Below are positions 22,661 through 34,888 of a DNA stretch of 64,000 nt, piece by piece. The stretch lies in NCBI RefSeq assembly GCF_020080835.1, contig NC_058162.1, positions 4,479,323 through 4,543,322 on the forward strand. The letters run 5' to 3'. The first letter of the stretch is position 1. Every line of letters starts with the position of its first letter. Under the pieces are notes generated by a model. The model was not told the origin of the DNA. It saw nothing but the letters and a program-made list of their open reading frames with translations, and ran no database searches. Position numbers and translations under genes: made by a program. Origin of the DNA: Cotesia glomerata. Taxonomy: Eukaryota; Arthropoda; Insecta; Hymenoptera; Braconidae.

Positions 22661-25600
22661 CTAACAAGTATCTTCATAACTTATTTCAGTCTCTGAAACA
22701 ACATAATTAGGATCACAAACAGTATCTCTGACAGCTTCATCAACATAAGCTCGGTATACCCTAAAATTAACGTCTTCTGGATTCCAAGGTCCGTACAAAT
22801 ACATCGGTAGCCTATTTGAGATAGTCCAGAAGCTTTGTCTCTCTTCATTGTCGACCCGTATGTCATTGGGAAACACAAGAGTCTCGTTACTTACTCCTAC
22901 TAATCCAAAATTCCGAGGTAAGTATTCTTTACGTGTGTCCCAACACCACACCGAGTCCCTGGTGACCATGTTGAAGAACATAACACCGTTTCTGTCGATA
23001 GTAGATCCTGAAGAATGTCCAAAGTCTTTGGCTCTTCTCTCGCCAACTGGTGCGAAGCTTTCAGGATTTGATTCCGCTGTCTCCTGGTCTGTTAATATCG
23101 CGGTAGACACCGCGAATTCGTGGAAACTGGACATCGGATGAAAGTAGAGAATCTTGTCGTTGTTAACGTCAATGGGACTCAACGCGAGCCCCAGGATTCC
23201 GTCCATCCATTGGAAACGAATACCGTGTAATTCGTACTTGGATGCGAAGGGATTTGGGAAGAAGAAATGGTGTTGGATTCTGAAGGACGTGTCCTTTGAT
23301 AAGTCGTAGACTATCATCGCGAAACGCCAGACATCTGCTAGGTAAGCTTTTGCTGAATTACAATCATTGTTTCGAATATCTACAACGATATTTGACCATA
23401 AAGAGTCTTCTTTTATTTGATCTTCTGGGATTTGATATCTCTTCAGCAGTCTGTCTGTTTTTAAGTCAAAGATGAAAATGGCTGGTGGGCAAATTCTTTT
23501 TAGTGATTCTGTTAAGTTTACCGATCCTGAATCTAAAACCCAGAGACGATCACACTGATCTACTTGGATCCGGAAAACCGATGTCATACCACCACAAGAA
23601 CCTGTTGAGAAAAATATTTTTAAAATTAGCATTATTAGTCTTTTTTCTGGAGAAAAGCGTCAAGGATAATACAGGAGTGATTAATCCTAGGTCATTTTAA
23701 ATTTAAAAGGTTTATAAATGAGACTTAGTCTCATTTACGACTGATTTCATTGATATTCTTGAAGATACTTCTATTTTTTTATTGTAATAATTAAAATAAA
23801 AGAGTTTTATGACAAAAAACTAAATCTTTTTAAATTATTTTGCATGTTTAAATGTCTTATTCTCATTTTAAGCGACTGACCGAAATTCGTAACTTCAAAC
23901 TTCAGGATAAATATATTTTTTTCAAACTTCATCAAATATTGATTTTTTTCCTTAAAATATATTGTTTTACAAATAAAATAGCGTCGGTTTTTATTCAATA
24001 TCGTAAAAATCAAAATTTCTGCGACTTTTTATAAAAAAAGTTCAATTTCGTAAGTTTTTTTTTGCTAAACGATTTTTCAGTATTTTTAAATTATTAGAAA
24101 TTAAAAATAACTATTAAGATATTTAGAGGGAATTTTATAATAAAGTTTGGTGCCAATTATAACTCAATACATCACATAGGAAATGAATTAGAACTGTTTT
24201 GTTTACGACTGATTTCATTGATATTCTTGAAGATATTTCTATTTTTTTATTGTAATAATTATAATAAAAGAGTTTTATGACAAAAAACTAAATCTTTGTT
24301 AATTATTTTGCATGTTTAAATGTCTTATTCTCATTTCAAGCGACTGACCGAAATTCGTAACTTCAAACTTCAGGATAAATATATTTTTTTCAAACTTCAT
24401 CAAATATTGATTTTTTTCCTTAAAATATATTGTTTTACAAATAAAATAGCGTCGGTTTTTATTCAATATCGTAAAAATCAAAATTTCTGCGACTTTTTTT
24501 ATAAAAAAAGTTCAATTTCGTAAGTTTTTTTTTGCTAAACGATTTTTCAGTATTTTTAAATTATTAGAAATTAAAAATAACTATTAAGATATTTAGAGGG
24601 AATTTTATAATAAAGTTTGGTGCCAATTATAAGTCAATACATCACATAGGAAATGAATTAGAACTGTTTTGTTTACGACTGATTTCATTGATATTCTTGA
24701 AGATATTTCTATTTTTTTATTGTAATAATTATAATAAAAGAGTTTTATGACAAAAAACTAAATCTTTTTATATTATTTTGCATGTTTAAATGTCTTATTC
24801 TCATTTTAAGCGACTGACCGAAATTCGTAACTTCAAACTTCATAATAAATATATTTTTTTCAAACTTCATCAAATATTGATTTTTTCCCTTAAATTATAT
24901 TGTTTTACAAATAAAATGGCATCGGTTTTTATTCAATATCGTAAAAATCAAAATTCCTGCGACTTTTTTTATAAAAAAAGTTCAATTTCGTAAGTTTTTT
25001 TTGCTAAACGATTTTTCAGTATTTTTAAATTATTAGAAATTAAAAATAACTATTAAGATATTTAGAGGGAATTTTATATTAAAGTTTGGTGCCAATTATA
25101 AGTCAATACATAACATAGAAAACGAATTAGAATTGTTTTGCTGAGTGGGGTCCACTGGACCCTGTGTGTCCTCAACGGGTTAAGATAAAAAATAGGTTGA
25201 TTAGCTTCCCATTACAGATTTGGTAAACATTTACAAGTAGGGTTAACCATTTTTATTTTAATTTTTTTGAACGAAATTTCTATTTGATTTTTGTTTTTAG
25301 AATTAAATAAAAAAATGAACAATTAAAAAAAAAAAATTGATTGTCACAATTTTAACAAATTAAAAAAAAAAATTTATAAATTTTTTAGAAAATTGTGATA
25401 TTCAACTCTTTCTTTTTAATTGTTCGTTTTTTTTGTACTTTTCAAAAAAAAAATATATCAAAAAAGATAAAATAGAAATTTTATCCAAAAACATGAGAGC
25501 TAAAATTTTTTTCAACTTTTGAAAGCAAAAAAACAATTAAAATCTTTATTTTTTTTTTGCACGACATTTTTCTATCATAAACGTGCCGTAAAAATAAGCA

Positions 25601-28600
25601 GAATAAAAAAAAATTTGAAAATGTTAATTTTTCACCTACTTATGGCCCAAAATGGAGTTGAGCCCACTTGTAAATAATTACCAGAGATTTTACTATCAAT
25701 ATAAGGACGAAGTGCCTAACGGCATGACTATAAACCAACATTTAAATTGAATTTTTTTTTTAAACGTATCCTTGTCAATCAATTTAATAAATTAACGATT
25801 CTAGTTTCCTAAAACAGCTTTATAATCCAACTTCAGCTTGAATAATATTCCGTAATTGCACTTGAGCATAACTAAACCGGTTTTAAAATTTTTAGCGTAG
25901 ATAAATTAATTTTAAACGATTTAAATTCATCAATAATACAAGAAGAAATGATCATTTAAATATTTTAATTTATTGTTATTATAAATGATTCATTAATGTT
26001 ATTATAAGTGATTCATTAAGGGGAAAGTTATAAATTACCTTGGTAATGCCATCCCCAACTAGGATAAGGTCGCAGTTTTGGACTTTTCTGAACAGTATAC
26101 CGTGGAACAGTGGTGAGCGTCGCTGGAACTCCCGTTCGCCACTTTGGGAGTGTTATAAAGACTTTGTCTCGCCAAAATTCAAGACCCAAAGGTACATTAT
26201 TCTCTGGAATGAATGATTTCTCCAAAATTGCTTGTTCGCGTGCTGCACTACTGGCAAATTCATAGTCTATAGTTTTCCAGGCGTAAATCTATAATGTCGG
26301 AAGTCGTTAAAAATAATATTTATGTTTTTTTATATTATTATTATTTAATTTATTCTTATCTATATAAAATTTATTCCTGCTTATATATTTAATTTAATCT
26401 GAATAAAAGTGAAAGATAGTTAGGCTTTGATACCGATTAAAATTTACAATTAAATTATGAAATTAATTAATATTCTTTGGAATAAATTAATGATAAACTT
26501 CGATTGTAATTCAGTTAAAATTTATAATAGTAGCACAAATAATTGCAGTTAATTTTTATGAAGAAAAAAAATCAAGTTTCTGTCACGTTCTGAAAGTTAC
26601 AGGCGATTAGTAGATTAAATTACAGATAACTGTCGCCGTCAATTACTATAATTAGTATGAAAATTAATTTTTTTATGTCAATGATAATTTTAGTATAATA
26701 TTTTATTAATAATTATATAATTTTACCAGTTCCATGGCAGCGCCGGGAGTTTCTTCTTCAGGAAAATTTTGAAAAGGTGGTTCAATATCTTTATTTGGTA
26801 TATTTATATCATTGAGCCCAAAATTAGGCAGCCGATTTTCTATTGGTGCATTAAAATTTTCTATTAATCTTCCAAATCGCATAGAATTCAAAATATCGGC
26901 ATTTAAGGAACTAGATTTAGCCTGTAAAAATTTTTTAAATTAGTTTAATCATTGTAAGTTTTGATATTTTGACAAATATTTTTAACTTCCCGCTAAGAAA
27001 ATTGAAAATTTTTCACTAAAGGGAAGTTATTGATTTCGGTCCGGATTTCAAAAATCGAGTTTTTCATCGGATCTCCACGTTTTGAGGTCCCAGGAAGCCA
27101 TTCTGACTATTTCCGTCTAGGTGTCCAGCCGTGTGTGTGTAAATAAATTTTTGTCGTCTGGTTTTTCAAAAACGAATCAACCGATTGAATTCAACGACAC
27201 GTCATTCGAAAGGGTTTATTAAAACTTAGATCTGATTTGATTTGAGAGTTAATCCATCAAGCCATTTGAAAAAAAATTTTTTTTAAATCTAAAAAATAAA
27301 TTTGAATTTTTATGTTTTTTTTAAATAACTTCAAAGGATCCGAAAAAATCATAATAAAACCATGTACATATTTTTTGTGTTTTAAAATCTGCGACGAATG
27401 CATTTTTAAAAATGAAAATCGAACGACGCATTCAAAAGTTATAGTTTAAAAATTCACAAAATTTTGTTTTTCGGTACTTTTTTTAAATATCTTCAAGATT
27501 TCTCAGCCGATCGATATAAACCTACATTGATAGAAGGATTTCTTAGCATTTAAGAAGATTTCTTTGTATTTAAGAACTCATTTCTTAAACATCATTTCTT
27601 AGTATTGATAATATTTTCTTTTTGTGTTTTAAAATCTACGTCGAATGCATTTTAAAAAATGGAAATCAAACGACGCATTCAAAATTTATAGTTGTGTAAT
27701 AAACACATTTTGAGCTCGAAGAGCTCAAAAAATAAAAAACGACGCTTTGAGCTTGAAAAGCTCAAATATTAACAAAAAAAAAACACATTTTAAGGCGCTT
27801 TAAATTCAAACTTAGCGGAAAGTTTTAAGGTTGGCCTGCGCGGTTAGCCAATTTCAAGATTTTTTTTTTTTATTTCACACTGAAAAAAAAATACTTTTAT
27901 TAAGAAAATTTTCTTGATACAAGAATTCATGTTCTTGAAAATTTTCAAGAATATACAGTAGCGCTCAAAAGTATTTTGTCAGATATATTTAATGGTTTAA
28001 TTAAAAATAAATATGAAATACAATAATCATTTATTTATTTTTTTAACAGCTTTTGAATAATCTACAGAATAGTGTCAAAGTGATCCTTGTTTGTAACAAA
28101 AGAAAGTTTAATTTTTAAAATATTAGGAAAATGGTTACTCAAAAGTATTTTGACAATTGTTGAAAAAAACTAACGCACAATATTGTCAAAATACTTTTGA
28201 GCGCTACTGTATATTCTTAGCACAAGAATTTGTTAAATTGATTGAAATAATTTTTAATTTATTTAAATGAAGCTATTCTCTTGTTAATCTATTATCCAAA
28301 GATAAATATTGATGTTCTTCTCTTCAGAAATTAATAATTAATAATAATAGAATATTTGATCGTCATCGAATTTCTTGAACTAAGAAATTGTTAATTGAGT
28401 AAAAATATTTTTTTTTTCAGTGCAGGAAGAAGAAATTCAATAAACAAAACTTACTACTTTGTACAATGCATTTGGATTATCATCATTAAAAGAAATTGGC
28501 GATTCAAAATCTGGACCATAAAGATTTTGAGTATTTTGAGCATTGAATTCCTTGAGGCCCAAAAGCGTCATCGACATCAAAAGCGGCACAACATTGGTGA

Positions 28601-28696
28601 TACCTATAATAAAATCACAATGAATAAAAACAAAAACTGTCCAAATAAATACTTGAACTTTCAATTTCTTCAATAACTTTCACTACCACGAATCAT
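22661..28696 (-). CDS. yellow-h: Yellow-family secreted protein, probable yellow-h (514 aa, five exons)
   Basis: Exons 28687-28696, 28455-28603, 26727-26921, 26039-26288 and 22661-23601 sum to 515 codons with continuous phase. The tiny first exon (ATG ATT CGT G|GTAGTG) supplies a Met, giving a signal peptide MIRGITNVVPLLMSMTL...NA. An extended, Asn/Pro-rich segment (about residues 26-115) precedes the MRJP/yellow beta-propeller, which shows YEFASSAAREQAI, WRDKVFITLPKWRTGVPATL, QVDQCDRLWVLDSG, YFHPMSSFHEFAV and FWTISNRLPMYLYG. Yellow proteins are secreted and act in pigment, cuticle or eggshell biology; no catalytic residues are defined. The name yellow-h rests on the long N terminus and its place beside an MRJP-like gene, as in other Hymenoptera; the family is certain, the member less so. 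CAATAAA follows the stop at about 22636-22642. Confidence 0.85.
23734..25190. repeat. Three tandem ~470-bp units in an intron of the yellow-h-like gene
   Basis: 'acgactgatttcattgatat' recurs at 23737, 24205 and 24675, a period of 468-470 bp. Units are nearly identical to each other and close to those at 719-2560. The array ends at 'caacgggttaaga' (about 25178-25190). The ~67-residue open frames repeated in each unit are not convincing proteins. Confidence 0.9.
25217..25685. repeat. Dispersed poly-A/T-rich element, copy 2
   Basis: Reverse-complement match to 6470-7243. Ends 'atttacaagtagggttaacc' and 'gagcccacttgtaaataatt' are inverted repeats. No ORF. Confidence 0.7.
26982..27860 (+). mobile_element. 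'GAGCTC-box' dispersed element, copy 2 (in a yellow-h intron)
   Basis: Starts 'ttaacttcccgctaag', contains 'ttgagctcgaagagctcaaa' near 27707-27728, and ends after 'cttagcggaaagtt'. A fragment of the CACTGATAGAAGG MITE (27528-27620) interrupts it. More diverged than the copies at 866 and 56892. Confidence 0.75.
27878..28422. mobile_element. MITE, CACTGARAAAAAA family, copy with nested insertion
   Basis: Ends are CACTGAAAAAAAAA and its complement TTTTTTTTTCAGTG. Internal words 'aagaaaattttcttgatac' and 'cttgaactaagaaatt' match the family. The 254-bp element at 27956-28209 sits inside. Confidence 0.85.
27956..28209. mobile_element. Mariner-like MITE (CAGTAGCGCTCAAAAGTA ends)
   Basis: Inverted ends CAGTAGCGCTCAAAAGTATT, flanked by TA at 27954-27955 and 28210-28211. 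CAGTAGCG-type ends with TA duplications are typical of Tc1/mariner elements. It carries no transposase. Confidence 0.85.
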
Positions 28697-28769
28697 CTCT
28701 GGAGTTATGTCAACAATTATAAAGACCCAGAAGACAAAAGTTACTTAACAGAAAAACAACACACAACAC

Positions 28770-28812
28770 GCGTAGTGAGCCGTCGAGATGGAACTGTAAT
28801 TCTATTTAATTC
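28770..28812 (-). promoter_or_regulatory. Candidate core promoter of the yellow-h-like gene
   Basis: On the minus strand TTAAATAG lies about 33 bases before TCACT (A at about 28776), followed by GTGTTGTGTG. A start here gives an 80-base 5' UTR before the ATG at 28696. Motif-based inference. Confidence 0.4.
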
Positions 28813-29880
28813 GAATATCTGTTACGTCGATTTTATTGGATTTTGATTCGCCAGATAGAGTAAAAGTCTCCCCTCTCGCCTGTGCTATTTTCACGCTCAA
28901 TGCAAGAAAAGTATCTCTTTCACATCACCGACTACTCATCTTCCTTTCATTGATGATAAGTTATTACACCGCTTCTGCTGATACCCAGTAATGTTAACTT
29001 GTATTTACTTTAACAAGAAATTCTAATGCGATTAAGTGAAATATTACTCTCTACTTATCGGTTCTTTATTTTATAGCATGGTTATATTCAATTCATTTCC
29101 CCGTATCTGCTTGAATTAACTTTTACTATTATCCTTTTAAAAATTTATTTGCGGAAAATTTTTTTTCATCGTTTCCGGGTTATAAATTTTATTAATGTTC
29201 TCATGTATCATTTTTAATTGATTTTATTAATTATCAATTCAAGTGAAGAATTAATTAATGTTAAAAAAATCAACACTCCGTGAAAAAAATTTAAAAATTT
29301 TATTTACTGAATAAAATAAAAAAAAATATTTTTTACGACTTTTATAATTTTACAATTTTTTAAAATTAATTTTTATTATATTAAATATTGATACATACAG
29401 TAAACATAAATTTTCTCTGAAGACTATACTTATCACCTTTACTTGTAATATCCTATCATCAGTGTCATGTAATAATCATTCTGTCCATCGTAAAGTCATA
29501 TATATAATAACTACTGTGTAAAGATATATCCAATAAATATTGTTACAGTTTCTTTCATATTTATAACATTGTATTTTTAAAGTTCTTAAGTAATTACAAT
29601 TTCATAAATTTTTGAAATAACTTCTTTTTATGTCGAGCTAATTTAGTTTAATGTTTTCTGTCTCGGGCAATTATGCATGAGTATGTACAGCCCCATTTAT
29701 TTTTATGTTAATAGTTAATTATTTCTTAATTATTCTAAGTACTATATTTAAAAAAACTTTTTTTAAATAATTATTTGTTTCTAACTTGGAAGAATTGAAA
29801 TGTTTAACATTCCGGTAACATAGTTTCTTCATAATTAAATTATCTTCTTTTATAGAAATATATTTTTTTAACTTAAGCTA
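28813..29880. other. Upstream region of the yellow-h-like gene
   Basis: 28850-29000 is less AT-rich and may hold control sites. The remainder is AT-rich without recognisable features. Confidence 0.35.
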
Positions 29881-29883
29881 ATA

Positions 29884-31711
29884 CTAGCAACCTTGCAGTC
29901 ACTATGTGACTACCGTGACTTGTGAACTATAAATAAATAAAATTTTGCTTTATTAAATAATGACTTTTGTTAAGTTGTACTGTAGCTTTTTTAACTATTG
30001 ACATTTTTAAAGATATAAGCTCATTCCGATGTTACATTCATCGAGAGCTTTCATTTGAGTACCCACATGCATTTTGATATATTTTTCATATATACATATA
30101 TATAATATATATAAATATATGTAAAATTGATGTTGGTACTCAAATGAAAGATCTCGATGAGTGTAATGTCAGGGTGAGCTTATATCTTAAAAAATGTCAA
30201 TAGTTCACAAGATATACTATTGCACTGTAATTTCTAATTAACTTGAATATTTTTTAAAGATACAGCAAACTCATCCCGATGTTAAGCATTCATCAAAGAG
30301 CTTTCATTTGAGTACCATATGCAGTTTTGATATATTTTTCATATATACATATATATCAGTATATATATATAAACGCCATAATATATGAAAAAATTGATGA
30401 ATACTAAATGAAAATCTCGATCAGTCTTATCAGGGATGAGATGTATCTTAAAAATGGTTGGAGTCAGCTAAGATACATTTTTTAGGTGACATTTTTTAAG
30501 ATACAAACTCATTTCGATTTTACACTCATCGAGACCATTCATTTAAGTATCCACATGGAATTTTTTATATATTTTATATATATAGTATTTGTGAAATATA
30601 TAAATATATAAAATATATGAAGAATTGATGTAGGTACTCAAATGAAAGGTCTTAATGAGTGTAACATCGGGATGAGCTTATATCTTTAAAAATGTCAATA
30701 GTTCACAGGATACGAGGTCATATTTCTTAATTATGTTAAATTGAACTGTAATTTCTTAACTATTGACATTCTTAAAGATATAAGCTCATCCCGATGTTAC
30801 ACTTATTAAGAGCTTTCATTTGAGTACCCACATGCATTTTAATATATTTTTTATATATACATATATATCATATATAATATATAATATATATAAAATATAT
30901 GAAAAATTGATGTGGGTACTCAAATGAAAGGTCTCGATGAGTGTAACATCAGGATGAGATTATATCTTTAAAAATGTTAGTAGTTCACATGATACAAGGT
31001 CATTTTTTAATTATTGACATTTTTTAAGATACAAACTCATTTCGATTTTACACTCATCGAGACCATTCATTTAAGTACCCACATGGAATTTTTTATATAT
31101 TTTATATATATAGTATTTGTGAAATATATAAATATATAAAATATATGAAAAATTGATGTAGGTACTCAAATGAAAGGTCTTGATGAGTGTAACATCGGGA
31201 TGAGCTTATATCTTCAAAAATGTCAATAGTTCACAAGATACAAGGTCATTTCTTAATTATTAACATTTTTAAAGATACAAACTCATTTCGATGTTACACT
31301 CATCGAGACCTTTCATTTAAATACCCACATGGAATTTTTTATATATTTTATATATATATGGTATTCGTGAAATATATAAATATATAAAATATATGAAAAA
31401 TTGATGTGGGTACTCAAATGAAAGGTCTCGATGAGTGTACCATCTAAATGAGCTTATATCTTCAAAAATGTCAATAGTTCTCAAGGTACAAGGTCATTTC
31501 TTAATTATGTATCTAGAGATAAAGATTTTCCGAACGCAGCCTAAATACATCATAATAAATTGACTATCGGTGAGAATGATATGAAACCTTGTAAAAGCAC
31601 AAGTTTAAGTCAAGACCTTTGCAATGACACTAAATTTAAGTAAAAAAACCGATTTTATCTTATGAATATCCTGGACACAAAATCTTTCTTATTCTCTTAA
31701 TAATATAGATT
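29884..31711 (+). mobile_element. Long repeat K, copy 1, with an internal array of palindromic units
   Basis: Starts 'ctagcaaccttgcagtcact' and ends '...ttattctcttaataatata'. Between them, about six units of roughly 200-260 bp repeat. Each unit is an inverted repeat of 'aagatataagctcat', 'gatgttacactcatcgag' and 'ctttcatttgagtacccac' around an 'atatatatat' centre. A unique-looking tail follows ('tcggtgagaatgatatgaaa'). Copies lie at 39789-40828 and, inverted, 47860-49268. Internal tandem units between fixed ends recall Helentron/DINE-type elements, but the class is unproven. Confidence 0.8.
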
Positions 31712-32164
31712 ATTATAAACTTCAAAGTAATGAGATATTTTTATTAAGTAAACTAGAAGTAATAAAATGTTATAATTTTTTCAATCATAAAAGTTGTCTC
31801 ATAAATATACGTAATCTCCTATAGAATTACTTCAACAATCATAGACCATTATAATAGATTATAAAACGATTCCCGGTATTATTAAAAAAAATCAAACGCA
31901 CAATTTATCTAAAAAAACCTATCCTGAAACTAGCCATTAACTTTCACTAAAATATATACAATTTAACAAAAAAAAAATCTCTAAAATAAACTACATCACA
32001 GCATATTTTAAAAAAGACATAATATCATTTGCATCGATTACCGCACTATATCGTGACTGATGTCAATTAATCATGGGTACTTAGTCACAAGACATCTTAA
32101 TAATTTAATTGACAAAATTATCACAAATTACATTAACAACAATAACAATATTAAAAACACTTAC
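31712..32164. other. AT-rich stretch downstream of the putative exon at 32165
   Basis: Would be intron if the exon at 32165-32318 is real. No matching second exon was recognised. Confidence 0.35.
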
Positions 32165-32318
32165 GGATCTCATTATATCCATGAAAGTTGTACTGCGAAA
32201 ACGGAGTTTTCTTCCAAGAAAAATCGTTGTAATCAAAAAAAGAGTCTCCCCAGTTTGGTAAAACATCACTTCTTTTACGCGCGCTTTCTTCTTCACTATC
32301 AAATTTTTTACGTTTCAT
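32165..32318 (-). CDS. Putative 5' coding exon of an unknown gene
   Basis: ATG at 32316-32318 in an AAAATG context opens 51 codons and ends GAGATCC|GTAAGTG, a strong donor. The peptide starts MKRKKFDSEEESARKRSD, basic and acidic like a nuclear protein, and continues with Trp, Phe and Tyr-rich sequence (LPNWGDSFFDYNDFSW). AATATAAAATGG upstream resembles a TATA box or contains a short upstream frame. No second exon or family was recognised, so it could be a gene relic or a chance frame. Confidence 0.35.
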
Positions 32319-32399
32319 TTTGTGTATTAGCAATCGGCTGCCATTTTATATTGAGTTAATTTAAACTTCCTTGTACTTGTAAAGAGATGTACATCCCGG

Positions 32400-33845
32400 T
32401 TCGTTCAAACAATGACTGACTCGACCCGATTTACAACACTTGCTTCTGTTTTAACTTAATTATTCCTTTTATCAGGAAAGTTAAAGTATTATAAGTTAAC
32501 TTTTTCTGCAGACCGACAAATCTACAGGCCGTAACAATCACGCGCGATTATATTACGAGCAAAGTGAAGGAAAAAGCGGAAAGATAATGTGTGTTTTAAT
32601 AGTTATTACCGTCATTTATCTTAATCATAATTATAAGTCATGCTTAACACTATTTTTTTTTAATTACTTATTAATTTTTGCCGTAACAATGTCGGGGTGT
32701 CAATAAATTAACATTTCTTCCCGACAAATCACCAAATTAATGTCACTACACGTTACGAAGTAAGGAGGCTAACTGGTCGCTGAAATTTCTCCGGGAAGAA
32801 ATTTCTCTTGTTCGCACGGTATCAAGGTCAGCTTATGAATTTCCACGTATGAATTTTGTTTAATTTAAGAATTATAATATTTTATTTTTAAGGTAAGTCA
32901 TTGTCGCACGCGATCAAGAGAGAGTTTACTTTTATTAAATTAATCACTGGCTATATTTAACTTCCTCTTCACTTGAATTTAATTAAATTAAATGAAAATG
33001 TTATGATGATTAAATAATAATGATAATGTAAGTGTAAAGTATTTGGTAAGTACTTATATGAATATGAAAAAAGTTTAAGTTCCATGGAACATGGAGTAGA
33101 GTAAAAGTTTATCATTGAGATTATGACAACCGAGCAGAAGTTTGATGACTACGGAAAAATATCTAAGGCTCAGTGAAAGTTTGACTTATTTATTATTTAT
33201 TTAGATTATTTTTTAAACTGAGATCTGTAACGTAATGCAGAGACAGGACTGTGGAACTATGGGACCGTGATATTATGTAAATTACGAAACAGTGAAATTA
33301 TACGGTTTGACAATACTTTTATTTTGTTTTACTCTTATCGCTTTGAAAGAATGAGCTATTGGTATGGGATTAATGTGCTGATAATTATTGAGTTGTAAAC
33401 TGGTAGCTGACAAGTTAATTATCTTTAATAATGAGTGATGACAATAATTTTTTTTTAATGGTTGTAAATTATAGAGTGGTTTGATGAAAATTAATTTACT
33501 AGATATTTAATCATTTTTAGAATTTCTTTAATAAATAAATTATGGCAAAAACAAAATTTTTTAAAATTAAAAATTCAATTTTTTAAAAAGAATATTTTTG
33601 TATAAATTTATTGGTTAAAAAAAATTAAAAATTGTCAAGTGTCTGCTAATTTTAAAGTCATAGTAGTTTGAGCATCTGTAGAATTAGAAGTGTTGACCGC
33701 AAATAAAACAAACTATGGAAAAAAATGATTGAAGATTTTATGTAACGGTAAGTATATATTGCTTGGAGAAATTTAATTTAAATTGTGGTTAAATTAGTTA
33801 AAATTCTTTGATAAAAACTTTTCTTTTCGGATAAATTTAACCTTT
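32400..33845. other. Intergenic, no gene recognised
   Basis: Slightly GC-richer segments at 32400-32440, 32500-32580 and 32750-32830 (the last with inverted 'ttctccgggaagaaatttct' words) are the only structure noted. Confidence 0.35.
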
Positions 33846-34110
33846 TTACACGCTTTATATTAGCTTCACTTGTATGTCAGTTTGTTTGTCAGTTTGTCAG
33901 TATGTCAGTAACTCTCCGTGGGTAATCTGCGCGCCTGCGGCCTTCCTTGGTTCTGGTAGCCGTTTCTCAGGCTCCCTCTCCGAAATCGAACTCTGATTCC
34001 CCGTATTTATAATATTTATAAATAATTATTTTTTTATTAGCTTCACTTGTATGTCAGTATGTCAGTATGTCAGTATGTAACTCTCCGTGGGTAATTTGCG
34101 CGCCTGAATA
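33846..34110 (+). repeat. Two copies of a 'cacgctttatattagcttc' repeat with TATGTCAG microsatellites
   Basis: 'ttagcttcacttgtatgtca' is followed by a short run of 'gtatgtcagt' and then 'ctctccgtgggtaat' and 'tgcgcgcctg', at 33863-33950 and again at 34036-34108. A third, partial copy is near 34595-34660. Confidence 0.75.
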
Positions 34111-34130
34111 TTTTTGATAATCAACAAATA

Positions 34131-34600
34131 ATAGTTTAAAAAAACTAAAAAATCACGCTTTTATAAATAAACCAAACTAAAAAGTAAAAAATAAATAATA
34201 GTTTAAAAAAACTAAAAACACGCTTTTTATAGAAAACCAAACTAAAAAATAGAAAATAAATTTAAATTAAGAATAGTGTTAAAAATTTCAATAAATATAA
34301 ATTAATAATAGTGTAAATAAAAAAATGTATTTTATTTTAAAAAAAGCGTGGGGTGCTTTTTAAGATATTATCAAAATGATAATCACTCTACTCATATCTG
34401 TCAATAAAATATTTATAACTATTGACACCATGCACCCCATGCTTTTTTTTAAAATAAAATACATTTTTTTTATTTACACTATTATTAATTTATATTTATT
34501 GAAATTTTTAACACTATTCTTAATTTAAATTTATTTTCTATTTTTTAGTTTGGTTTTCTATAAAAAGCGTGTTTTTAGTTTTTTTAAATTTATTACACGC
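34131..34600. mobile_element. Foldback element, 'acacgctttttatagaaaac' family, copy 1
   Basis: The left arm (about 34195-34350) and right arm (about 34437-34590) are inverted copies sharing 'gctttttatagaaaaccaaa' and 'aaaatgtattttattttaaa'. The arms surround a centre with 'tgctttttaagatattatc'. A second copy at 36345-37737 is split by a LINE. Confidence 0.8.
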
Positions 34601-34888
34601 TTTTTATTAGCTTCACCTGTATGTTTGTATGTTTGTAACCGACTCCTTTGGACTTGATTTTGACCCACTTCAAACGGTCAGATTTCATTTATATTTTGTA
34701 GACTTATTGAGGACCGATGACAATACACTAATTTGATGAGATTATTCTATTATCTTGATTAGGATCGTCAGGATTAAATGATTTTTTCACGCATTCTTTG
34801 TGTGAGAGCAAGAGAGATAGGAAAAAAAATAAAATCACGCTTCTGTAGTTAGCCGAACAAAAAAATAAAAAAATAATTATTAGTTTAA

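Noticed and set aside
23807..24993. Repeated 60-68-codon frames on both strands
   Set aside because: They recur with the 470-bp tandem units, have no start context or domain, and exist on both strands at once.
29884..31500. CRISPR-like array
   Set aside because: Units are long, themselves palindromic, and lie in an animal genome; no spacers between constant repeats.
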